Shown piece after piece: positions 46,683 through 58,900 of a stretch of 64,000 nucleotides of DNA; positions within the stretch are counted from its first letter, which is position 1; each line of letters opens with the position of its first letter. The notes below the pieces were generated by a model. It was not told the origin of the DNA, made no database searches, and worked only from the letters and a program-made list of their open reading frames with translations. The stretch comes from Paralichthys olivaceus. Taxonomy: Eukaryota; Chordata; Actinopteri; Pleuronectiformes; Paralichthyidae. A program made the position numbers and the translations under genes. The DNA lies in contig NC_091111.1 of NCBI RefSeq assembly GCF_024713975.1, positions 2,170,001 to 2,234,000 of the forward strand, in the 5' to 3' direction.

Positions 46683-47154
46683 TATATTGTCTAAATCTAA
46701 TCTTAGTGTGAAATTTGACTGTTAAAATGTTATTGCACATTTTAAGAATGAGAATTATAACTGACTTTATTATATACTTAATGATTCTGTGTGGTAAATT
46801 TCACATCCATTGAATCACAATTTTATAGACACTAAAAAACGATCCAGATGTTTATGACTTGTAAATGAGCAGTTTCCCCTTTCTTCTATTTTCTCTCCTT
46901 CATGTTGTAAATAATGTTATGTACGCTTTAATTTTACCAATTGATATTTATTTATCTGCACGACTGTTTATTTAACTGTACTTTCACTTTAGCTGCATAT
47001 TTTCTGTGGTGAACACATCTTCAATGTTTGTATATTTACACGTTGCTAAATAAAGTTGTTTGAATGCGTAATGAATATGATTCTAAGTCAGTATTTAATT
47101 TAAAACCTTTCAGAGCCACCCACCTTCATGTCAGCCCAAAAGACACATCAAAGC

Positions 47155-47185
47155 CTCCCGGGCCATAATCTGTGTGGCCCGGGAG
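47155..47185. repeat. GC-rich 11-bp inverted repeat
   Basis: The arms CTCCCGGGCCA and TGGCCCGGGAG are exact, with a 9-nt loop. Confidence 0.85.
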
Positions 47186-49118
47186 ACATGAAAGCAGAGC
47201 AAATGAGGCGTCTGGCAACTGTCCGCATCACATGGGAAACACGGCCGGTCCAGAAAAGGTCAGAGGGTTGTTCCCGTGAGCCGACATCAGACCTGCCACA
47301 CCTCCGCTGACCCCCTGCGACCTGTCTCCACCGGACCAGTGCCGCTAGTTCCAGTGAGACGAGGTCAGTTTGATTTGCTCCAGACTTGTGATTATAAAAG
47401 ATGGTGTTCTTAATCAGCTTCCTCCCTGGGATTCATTATACAGCCAGCAGTGAGTAATGAGCGTATCCAGAGCTTTGAAGCTCACTTTAATCAGAGCACT
47501 GAAGGCGATTACTAAGCAACAGGAACTTGCACATGTCTCAGGAGGATGCATGGTGATGGTGGATGGAGTGATGTTCGCGCGAGGAAACAAGATAGAAGTC
47601 AAAAGCACTTGGGCTTGTATCACTGTGCTCGTGGCTCAAGCATCTTTATTATAAGATTTGAGTGCTGCGGTCCATGATTGTTGTTACAGATAGAAACCAG
47701 AGAATGACTGAAACAAGGGATCATCGTTCCTGCAGGTGGAAAATGTACATCTGTGACAGATCTTAGCAGACGGCACTTGTTTTGAACATAGAAATATAAA
47801 GTTACTCTAAACTATCACTCACTGATGTGTGATTAGATTTTAACACCATTCATTCTTTGCTGAAGTAAAGAAGTGTACACAGACTTTAAAAAAATATTTA
47901 GTAAAAAACCTTTTGATAAAGATTCGGAGGGAAATTGTGATTTGTGAATATTAATAATTAAATGTATAAAAAAACATTTGGGTGACTGATGGGTAATGTA
48001 GGATCTGAATCTTGAAGTTGGTATGTTTTGAAAGTGGTTTAATATACAATTCAACTCAATTAAATTCAGTTTTATTTGTATGGGATCACATCTCATCTTA
48101 TCTCATACATCATACCGTTGTTGTTGTTGGCTTTCAAAAATTATATTTTGCTTACACCCGGAAAATGAAGATTTATGTAAATGTATTTCTGGCATACAGG
48201 AAGAGACACTGCAATTTAACTGAGTGGATAAGTGGTGTTGACACATGCAGCACACTGCACCATGGACAATTTACAGCCCTGTTTTTTTTTCATATTTTTG
48301 CGTTCACACCTGCCGTGTTGTGAAGCTGATGTTCTAAAAATGCTAATGTGGAGCGAGCACTGGGATTTCTGGGTAACCTTGGATGTATTTTCGGAGAATC
48401 TTAAATTCTCTCAGGGAGCTCGTGTCCTCACCCTGTGGAATGTGGATTCTTGGGAATATGTATTCAGTTTCGAGAGGATCAGTGGCATCAGCTTGTTGCC
48501 CGTAGTGACAGTTATGCAATACTCAAATTACCTCATGCAGGCATAACTAAAGGGTCAAGAAAACATAAGACTGCACTGCCTGGACAATGTTCTGTTAACT
48601 CCTGAATCAATATGAGCACTGTGATTGCTCAGGCTGTTGCTATGCACTGCCAAGGGAACCAGTGTCCCTGTAATCATTAGTACAAGGTGCCTTCATGAGA
48701 GGCTTTTAGGTTTTTACATAAACAGCATCAATCATTGACTGGATCAACATGGATTCAATTCACTGCATGAGCCACTTCCAAGTCGCTACTGTGTAATTTC
48801 ACTGGGAGAATGTGTATTAGACCGACTGCTCTCATGCATGATGGATTCTCACTGGGGCAAAACGAGAATAGGCGTCTTCGTCACAAGCTGCTTTTGTTTA
48901 CATATTTGATTTCACTGCGGTCACGTCGACATCAGGCATTTAGATTTGACATTCAGATATGATTTGAGCCTGTGTGTCCGGTGTCGACATGGAGCTCTGG
49001 TCGCTCTGTCCAGCTCGCATCTCTTTCGCACGGCTCCAACACAACAAAAACCAACCAACCAACTACAAAAAAGGTCAGAAGACGACAGACAGAAGAGCCA
49101 CTAATTACACTATCAAAT

Positions 49119-49325
49119 TTCAATCAATCAAATGTATTTATATAGCACGGTATCACAACAAACATTTTTCTCAGGGTGCTGCACAAAAGTCCAAGATCTT
49201 AAGAAACGCGAAATCCAACTTGTTCCACACCGAGCAAGCATGAGCAACAGCGGGGAGGAAAAACTCCCAAGTGGAAGAAACCTCCGGCAGAACTAGACTC
49301 GGTGTGGACGGCCTCTGCCAGGACC
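49119..49325 (-). repeat. fish tail-type interspersed repeat, reverse
   Basis: AATCAATCAAATGTATTTAT then CTCAGGGTGCTGCACA and a GGAAGAAACCTCCGGCAGAA module, like the copy at 20217-20352. Confidence 0.7.
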
Positions 49326-51167
49326 GACATTACTATTGTTTTTGAGTGTCTTGAATAACGTTGAGAGATGAGGTGTGTTGACAAATGGCTGCTAGCTGCT
49401 CCCTTTTTCTGCCCGTGTAGTTGACGTATAGAATGTGGATTGACAACACATTAGATCTGGTGATAAAGTGATTCATAACTTAATTTCGGATCTTCATACA
49501 CATCAGCAGAGCTCGGTTCTTGTGTGGGTTCATGTGATTTTATCTTGGAAAAGAGAAAATCTACACACCTAAGCTTTTTTTTTTTATTTGTCAGTGACGT
49601 GTCAGAATGCTCTTCTTGGCTCTTCAATGCTACTTCTGATAGAAAAACAGTGTCGCCATCTTAAATACCTACAATCCATTTTAAAGATACAGTAAATATA
49701 AACATAGTAGATATTGTTATAAATTTACATAGAAAAATATTGTACAAAATGTCATATTTAAACTCGCATGTAAAAACTCATGTCACATCAGAAGGTGGTG
49801 ATTAATAAATGTCTGTTTTCTATCAGACGTCTGAGGAAGAGCTTGGTGCTAACAACGTTTGCTGGTAAATAAATCCTTTAACGTGAGCTTTAAGATGTGC
49901 AGATTTTCTTTTAATCAATCATTTTATGTTTGGTTGATCCAGCACCCATTAATAGGTTGTTCCTATTTTGTTTACCTTATCTGGAAAACGTAGCAGCATT
50001 AGACGTTAGAGCCTGTGAAAGTGATACCCTGAAGATCTTTACTTTATCTACGAAATATGTCTCTGAGCATCATATGTCCCACAAATCCTGCTAAGGGTTA
50101 AAAACAGCTTAAGTGAGGATTATAACGCTGCATCCACCTCTCTGTGCTGTATCTGCGATTTGGGAAACAAACAGAAAGATGTGTGTTATCCATGAGTCTA
50201 TTTCTTCTGTAGTCTGAAGGGATTAGTGTGGTTTTAACTTTGCGTCGGTATTTTGTGTTGGTATGAATCATATTCTAAGAGTAGGAGGCTGTTCCTCAAC
50301 CTCTCGTTTTAGAACGAAATCCCTCTTTTGACATCTCATATGCCAAACCTGCAGGCTTTGGAGGAAGACAGAAAAAAATAGGAGAGGGGAAAAAAAAAAA
50401 AAAAAGAATCTGGCCTCAGCAAGGAGATGCCCGTTTCCATGGCAATGTGGAGCATGTGCTTATGTGTATGATGACCTCACACATACATATCCTCCTCGCC
50501 AGCCTCTTGTGCTGCCAGGATGCAGAAAGCGTGTTTGCCTCCACGTGGCACATGGTGCAGTCACATGTCAGGACCCGCACAGGAGGTGCACTTTGTGCTC
50601 AAAACGTGAGAAGGGGCCGGCTCGGGTTTAAAACCTTTAGTGCCACAATGTGTCGTTAAACTTTATTACTTTCCAGGCTATATGTAGTATAGTTTCTCTG
50701 TTTTCTGACTTTCTTAAGATGGAAAACATTAATGTCTGAAAGAAATATTCTTTTTATAAAAAGTATTCACATTTCAAAACAAAGTTACGAGGTGCTTTAC
50801 GAGTTAAAATTAAAGGCAAACAACAGGAAACAAGTAAAAGCTAATTTAAAGATCACACAGCATTAGAGCACAAATACAAAAATAAGAAATGTTACAGATG
50901 AGAAAGCCCATTTATAATGATAAGGAGATTGCCACAGGCAGATGGAGAGTGGGAGCCCTGACAGAAAAGGTCACCTCTGATCCTCAGCCATGACTGCGGA
51001 ATGGAGAGTAGGGCCTTCGCTAAGGATCTCAGGTTATTATGCAAAAGGTGTGAAATGCACAAGTCCAGAATGAGTCTTAGAAATCCTAAAATTAAATTTA
51101 CTGGAATCCAGTGAAAGAGGAGCTTACATAACAATCTGCTCTGTAACAGTAGAAGTGATAGTATTAA

Positions 51168-51510
51168 AGGTCCAGTGTGTAAGATGAAGTGAAAGGGATC
51201 TATTGGCAGAAATTTAATGTAGAATAATCCTCATGTTTTCACTAGTTCATTTCATCTAAATTGTACAAATTGTATTTTTCTTTACTCCAGAAAAGGCCCT
51301 TTATATTTAAATACTTTATATTTACATCGAGGGGACCCTCTCTATGGAGGCCGCCATGTTTTTTACATTAGTCCAGATTGGACAAACTAAACACCACTGA
51401 AGGCTGCCACAGGTTCTTTCATGTTTGGAAGGAGAGGGTGAGGGGGGGGGGGTTCAGCTGCAACATGCAACTTCAACACTGGATATCACAAAATTCTACA
51501 CACTGTACCT
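51168..51510. mobile_element. short TTAA-flanked inverted-repeat transposon, copy 2 (inverted relative to copy 1)
   Basis: The ends AGGTCCAGTGTGTAAGA and TTCTACACACTGTACCT are flanked by TTAA at 51164-51167 and 51511-51514. Its reverse complement aligns with 10376-10743 along nearly the whole length. A G-run near 51443-51452 differs between the copies. Confidence 0.85.
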
Positions 51511-52444
51511 TTAAGTGCTTTCCACCATGCAGAATCATCTGAGGGAAAGATGAGGCTTATTTAAAAAAAGCTCCTGTCTGTGTCAAGGTGTAGCATCAGA
51601 CAGTGTGTGGTGGTCAGGATGGAGCTGGGTCTGTATTTTGTGCAAATCACTGGATGTCACCGTTCTTTCTGTCATCAAATCTTTGTTCAGCAGAAGAAGC
51701 ATCAGAAGCTTCATGAGGTTTTTTTTATGGCACGTCCTTATCTAAAACCCGCCCTCTGTTATTGATACCATCATAGTGGAGCTAAGTCTCTGACTGGCCA
51801 CCTACTATCGTGGTATATAGACACACAGCATCTTTCTGGTCCTCTTAAACTGAATACACATTCCTCAGTGGGCTGCTGTCGCCCCCTAGTGTTAGAAAGG
51901 AGAACTCGCACATAGGTACTCAAACCTTTAGTTACAGGTATATGCAGTTCCACATTTTGCCACAAGAGAGAAACGTTATGTATTTTTCAATGTCCTGCTC
52001 CTCAGTCCTCCTGTGACTCCATGATTCCACCATTATTCCTCTCACGCCATATTGTGGTGTATTCCACATTACGTGTTGGGTTTCCATGAAACATAGAAAT
52101 GATGGCTTTCTTTGGGACAATCTTTAGAAAACAAACACAGACAAACACCTTTATTAGGACTAAGTATCGACTTCCATTCGAGTACAGGCACTTGAAAATG
52201 TATTAGAAGTTGAGTTGGACAGCTGAATCTCAATTAAGTCTGCACATTAACAGAGTGTGTTACTTCTCATGCCTCAAATCACACGGTTTGGTTTCGGGAG
52301 ATGTGCTCACCTATGGTTCCTAGAGTCTGGAAGAGTAGAGGAGCTAGAGCCTTCAGTTTGGGTTCAGGAGGCAGACACCCTCACTTCATCTGAGGTTCAA
52401 CTTCTCTGATAAAGTTTAAGGTTAGAGTTGAATCAGATGAGCTA

Positions 52445-52545
52445 CCCCCCCCCCCCCCCCCCCCCCCCACTTGTGGTACCTGTTTAGTTGTAAGATCTCA
52501 ACCTTTTTACATTTAATGCTTTGAGATGATGTATATTGTGATTTG
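52445..52545. repeat. poly-C (24) plus tail-type repeat fragment
   Basis: 24 consecutive C residues (52445-52468), then TGCTTTGAGATGATGTATAT, the conserved end block of the tail-type repeat. Confidence 0.7.
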
Positions 52546-52973
52546 AGTGATCTGTTACAGAAAGCTTAAGAACAAGCACATTGCTTGGTTCACTGCTCTT
52601 TCCAAGGCTTAAGAATTAAATGTCCAGTTAAATGTTAGAGGTCTGTGTAGAAACATGAGTCAGTATTGTTGACAATTACATTTGACCATGAAACAATTGA
52701 AGGGCACACGTCGGGGAAGAGCTGAGCTTTTAATGAATGCATGAAAATCAAAACCTCATTGAGGATTTTCACGTTAATTAATTGTTACAGTGAGACATCC
52801 CAGAAAGGAATTTCATTCAATTATTTAGAATTATGTCCACATGGATAAATCACAAAAATACAGTTTTAACAACTGACTTAGGAGTCCTGAAAGTATTAAT
52901 CTGAACATTTAGGACCATAAAAATATTCGTTGTGGATCAGGTCCAACATTCACTCTTCTTCTCTTTGAAATGT

Positions 52974-55900
52974 TCAGTCCTCATTGACGGATGTTTTCCT
53001 CTGGGACAGCACCAGCTCCTTCACCTGAGGCGTCAGGGTCATAAGCTGCGCGCGGACGCTCCGGGCCTCCTCGTCCTGCTCCTCCACCTTGTCGGCCTTG
53101 CCCTCGGCCTCCTCCTGTTTCCTGCCCTGACTCTGGCTCACCAGCTGCTTCACCACCAGGCTCTGGTAGGCCGACAGCAGCTGCTGCTGCTCCTGCAGCA
53201 ACACATGGACGCAAGATAACATTTCAGCAGTTTACCTCGACGAACAGACGCTCTATTACACCGACACTGCGGCAGATGGAGATTACAGACATCTGCTGAG
53301 TCTGAAAAGTGGATGTAAACAATCCAAAGATGAAGTGACGCGTTGCCAACATTTGCTGACGCATTTAGAGCACACTGAAGCACAAACACCATTATGACTG
53401 AGATAAAGATGTACTATTTCAGGTTTCCTACACCTGTTTATGGATCAAAAATAAACAGCCCCAAATGGATTTTGTCTGTTACATTTTCCTATTATGGTTT
53501 TCCCCTTTGTGTCTCCACAGACCGTGTTTCCATGTCTACAGTGGAGGGACCTGCTATTTGCATACAGGTTCGTGCTGGGGACAATGCTCTGCAAATAAAA
53601 TAACATAAGAATAGAAATGGGCTTGAGACAGCGATCTTATCCAGCTCGTTCAGACTGGTCAAACTTCAGCTGACCTTGAGGATGTAGAGAATAAAGGCTG
53701 TAAGTTATTGGACATAGTCTTGGCTATTTACACATCTGCTCTTCAGGTTCTGAGCTTCAGCACATTTAAGTTCCATGGTTTATGTCTAGAATTAAGTATA
53801 GAAGGAAATATAGGTTAGATATATCATGTTATTCACACAGTGGCCTAACTGATGGGCTTTGAAACGTATTGGCAACGTAATGTTTCTTTGGCAGCTGTTG
53901 ATTCAGAGTGAGTTTGATCACAAAAAAGAGTTGGGATTTAGACTGAGGTGGAGTCTGTCAACATGATAATGATACAACAGTATAACAACAAAAATAACAA
54001 TAATATAGCTATCATTAATGACTATTTCTAAATTATAATGTTAATTTTGACAGTACTGGTTGGGTTTTTGGTCACAGTGAGTGTCAGACATACTGTAGGT
54101 ATTCGGCCTGTGAGGACGCCGATGATCTGAGGCACGCAGCGTCCCGGAGCGTGCAGCATGCAGTGGGTGCTGGCCTGAAACAGCAGCACACTGGTCAGAT
54201 GGAGAACCAGAGCCGGGTCCTCCGTCTCCTTGAGCTGCTCGGTGAGGGCCTGACGGTGCAGGAACAGGGCCTGTCTGCAAACACACAAACACATGCGTTA
54301 ACAAGTCACAAAATCTACAAACACCCACTCACATCTGGCTTCTGTCTGTTATGGTAATAGATACAATTAAAATTCACTCCCATGTCAAATGACTCTGCAG
54401 TAGACGCAGGTTATTATAGGCTCCTGCTCCGATCAGTATTGAGGGAAACATGACACCTGGGTGAATGTGCTAATTTGGCAAGAGAGTTAGGTGAGAGTGC
54501 CTTTGTTTGTGACGTTAAGCATAATGCACCAATTTGTGACCACATGCACGTACCGGTACTTTTACATATGTTTACCTCATAAAATTTAAATATTTGCTAC
54601 ATTTAATACAAGGATCTGATTTCATACCAACATGTATGTATTTCAGATAATAAGAAAAAACATAGAAGGCCCCTTGAAGAAAATAAAATCACACCTCTCC
54701 TTTTTCTTGTCTCCCTTCTTCAGCATGAATCCACACACTTCAGCACAGGTCTCTATGTTGGTCAAAAAGTCTTCAATCGTCTGAAAAAAAACAAGGTGAA
54801 GACTGTTTTTATACTTTATCCATCACAGAGAAGCAGCATCTGATCATGCACCTGACAGGAAACATGCTGGACTCACTTTGCCATTCAGACAGTTGTGCAG
54901 CTTCATGAGAGGTCCTTTACTCTCCTCTGACAGTTTGCCCAGAATCTTCACTCTGACCTGAGGCGACATGTCAGAGACGATCAACATCCAGTCGACGTTA
55001 ACAACTCCCACAGTGCATTTCACACAATGACACATGGTGTTAAAACTCTAACTTGATTTAAATCTGATGCCAGGCTCTCTGACTGATCATCGCTCCCTGA
55101 GGCTTCTTCAAGTCAAACACAGATGACATCAGCAAAAGTGTTTCCTGACCTCGCTGGCGATGGAGCTTGGGTTCTCCACAGACATCATCATGTCAGAAGC
55201 CAGGAAGTTCACCAGGATGTTGGTGACGTCTGTGCACACAGTCTTCAGGACGTGCTTTGCGATGTTGACCTGTGTCTCATCTGCAAGAACGAAATATATG
55301 TTACATTCATTATAGAATAAATTTAGGCTCCTATATAATGTGTGAATTGTTGCAGATTGCTCGAATAATGGCTCGTCTCCTACACATGCAACTAGTATCA
55401 TTGTAAAATACAGAGTTTAACTGTACAACAGCTGTTAGCAAAGACAACAGGGTCAGCAAGGCCTGTGATGGATTATTAATGTTGCGTTCTACTCTCGCAG
55501 CTGAGGCTTGTTTTCTTCCAGAAGGGGATCATGTGATAAAAGCCTGACGAAGCAGCGAAAGCTACATTGTGACCAAAAAGACCCAATCAGCAAGAGACTG
55601 TGAGTCTACCTCATTGGTTCCAGACATGTCTGTTTCTGCCTGTCCGGAATAAAACACAGCCTTGGACAACCGAAACGGGTCAGCAGCAAACTTCTTTGTT
55701 TTAGTGGCTCTAAAACTCCAGAGTAGTGTGGACACCAGACGTATCCGTAGCAGAGTTGATGGGGTCTCCAAATAAAAACGTAGTAGTGTGGCTGTAGAGT
55801 GATCTGTCCAAGTGTACAGCTTTAGGCACAGGTGGGAATGAACCCACATTCTGAGATGGTCCAGGACGCCTGTGACCACATTCTTTAAGCTGAATGAATG

Positions 55901-58900
55901 CAACTGTGTCCTGGGAAACATTGAAGGACTGCCTACTCCTCTGACCCGCTACAGTTTCATATAATTCCAAAGTATTTCTACTTTTCTCAGTGATTCATGT
56001 ATACTGAAATCTGTAGCCACCATCACAATATTTACACAGACCACCAACACCCTTTTTTTTTTTTTTTTCAAATGAATAAAATTTGGCTCAGTGTGAAGAT
56101 GTAAAGAGCTCGTTTGACACCGAGAGGAGCAGTTTATTACTGAATTAATTACTTCAACTCTACCTTTGTTTTGTGTTAGTTTTGACAAGCATAATTAATT
56201 GTGTGATGCATATTTCTAATCTTAACATAACCTGATCATTGACTTTTTTCATTTGTGGCAGGAGCATTTACCGGAGAAGAACTTGCTGCCCTTTTCAAAG
56301 AGCCGGATGTTGTTGTACAGGTTGGTGATCTCCTCCTGCAGATCCTTCATGCTCTTCTTCTTGTTGGCCCCTGATGGGGAGCTGGTGGAGGACATGAACA
56401 CTGTTCGCATCACCTCCTGATAGGCTTTAGTGAGAGGCCTGTGGAGACATGAACAGTCAGAGAATGATATTGCTGTTCTCCCTGATCTTTGGAGAAGTTC
56501 CCACTTCAGACAGAAACCTGTGCGTTACCTCACTAGATCCTCCGCCAGCTCAGAGAGGATTTCTTCAGGGCAGTCGCTCACTCTCTGTTCTAAAACAGCC
56601 ACAATCTCCTCCGGGACCATAAAGGGGGCCTCAGTCTGCCTGCTGCGATCTTGGCAAAGGTAATACACAAGCTAATTAGTCTCACAGGAAAACTACATTA
56701 AACTTTGTCTTCCATTTTGCAAAAAAAAAATGCTTAACAACCCATGGGAGAGATTTCAAGCCAACCAGCCATCACGCTCTTGTTACAGTGAAATGCCTAA
56801 CTGAAAAGGCTTAATGTGCATACAGTGACATTACATCCCGGTGAAGATAAAATAGCTTTGTGGCCCTCAGCATACTTTGCTGTGAAGTTACGTTTTCCTC
56901 ATCACTGTCCTCATCTCTTCGGCCTTTCTTCTTGGTTTTACGAATACGGATTTCTCTGGCATTGCCTCCTCCGCCCGATTTCACACTGCCGCTGCCCTCT
57001 GAGAGACAGAGAGTTAAGAGGTGTCATTTAATCATAGATAATTAAAGAGAATGCTGCGTGTCATGGTGAGATGGGGGCTATTTTAACAAACCTGTCGCCT
57101 TCTTCCTGCGTTCAGCTTCTCTCTTTTCCTTTTTAGACGGTGCTGAGTTCTCGGTCATAGACGACTGCTTCAAATCATCCTCAGTTATCAGAAACACAGG
57201 GTTGTTCTTGACTTCCTAAAAATCACATCACACAAAACACAAACACTGTTCTTTTACAGCTGTAAAAATCCCCTATGTATGATCATATGTTTTCTGTGAA
57301 GATGTGTGACAGTGGACCTTCTGAGCTTTCTGCTGCATGGCCTCGTCAAATAACGACAGGCAGTTGCTGATGAATTTCTCACTGACGACCACCGTGCCTC
57401 CCAGTACTCTGGCAGAAGACTGGATATCTGTATTCCTCATAGCCTGGTTGATCAGGATCCCAACGTCCTCCATCGACAGGCAGCTAGGCAGAATCGGCTA
57501 CAGCAGCCAGAGTCAGATGAGAGAAAATTAAGTCATCTTTATTTTTTTTAAACAAAAAAATAACAATGAATGTAAAAGCAGTTAACTTAAGCCATGTGTG
57601 AGCACCTGTATGTCAGTCCAGGTGGCAGAGCTGACAGCTTCCTCCACAGAGGCCTCCACCTGGTCGACCAGAGTCTGACCCACACAGGCGGCCCTGAGGA
57701 ACAGCAGCTTGTTGGACTTGAAGCGTTTTTTGATGTAGCTGGGGGGGTCGGGGATCCCCAGTCTAATCAATGCATCGAACTCTGTAGGAAGAGAACTTCA
57801 TCAGTTACACACAACCCTACTGCAGACCCAGAATGATACGAGGGGGTCATGGGTTACCAGGAGTCACGCCATGAGCCTCCTTTAAACAGTTAAGATTACA
57901 CCGAACCAAAGAAAGCTGACATAACACCGCCCCTGGGTGTGAGTTTAGATATCATGCCTACGTTCTGGAATCAGATGCATGACTCACACTGTGTCACATC
58001 TTTTTTGTAATTATATTGTTTTATGTCTTTGACTAACACATTCAAATATATTACATTCATTAAAAATTACATCCAAGCTTCAACTCTGCTCATAAAGAAA
58101 CATCCACATGTCAACATTTTAATTTATGTTTCTCCAGTTTTCCATTAAAGACTATAAAAGCAAGCTTGCAATAAAATATCTGAATTTAGTGCATTGAAAT
58201 GAATTGCACATTCAGGGTTTAACTCAAAAGACTCAGGGGGACTAAGGGCCTGTCCCAATTCACCACTTAGCCCTACCCTATGTTTTGCGCATGGCCATGA
58301 AGGGGTAGTGTTGTCCCATGTTGCTGCTCATGTTATGTTTTCAGAGTGTGGCAGAAGTTTCTATCTGTCCTGCAGATGTCAGATGTGTCACTATTCTAAT
58401 GTTGGTTCATAACAGTTGTTAAAATAATAATGTTAGTTGATATTGTTTGTCTCTGTGATTAATACAAAAACATACCTAAATATCCGTTCTGCTGGAGGAA
58501 GGAGTCCACCCAGGCATTCTGCGTTTTGGCGTAGATATCAGGGATGTACACGGCTTTGTCCTGTCGCCCTCCAACCATGCTTCCTTTCAGGCGTCCAGTA
58601 TTCACCAACTCCTCGAGGACAGCTGATAACAACAAAAATCCAAGTGATTGAAATTCACTGTGGAACACAGTCAAATAAACAACTGTAAAACATCAAGAGG
58701 AGTCTCTCCTTACAGTACAGAAGATGTTCCTGAAATCCAAACGCTCCGATCATGCTGCTCACAGGTGTCGGCCTACAGACGGAAGTAAAACATTGAATAT
58801 CACATTCAAAACAACACATATAAGAAGGTCAATGGGTCTCATGCATGAATAGTTTTGTTAGTTAATACTTTGCTAGCGCTGGGTATCACCGTTGATTTTC

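Larger units (their letters stand above)
39024..52973. other. gpr63-ufl1 intergenic region
   Basis: 14 kb without a supported gene. It holds a hAT-like element (40063-40832), palindromic and tandem repeats (42490-42832), tail-type repeats, a dead Tc1 element (45631-46682), a TTAA-flanked element (51168-51510) and a 24-bp poly-C. I looked for LIM-domain exons of FHL5, expected here from human synteny, and saw none. Short exons could be missed by eye. Confidence 0.6.

Noticed and set aside
39024..52973. FHL5 gene
   Set aside because: Expected from human synteny, but no LIM zinc-finger cysteine/histidine pattern was recognised on either strand.
55562..55921. 119-codon minus-strand frame in ufl1 intron 14
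   Set aside because: ufl1 phase is continuous without it, and the sequence looks like decayed repeat DNA.
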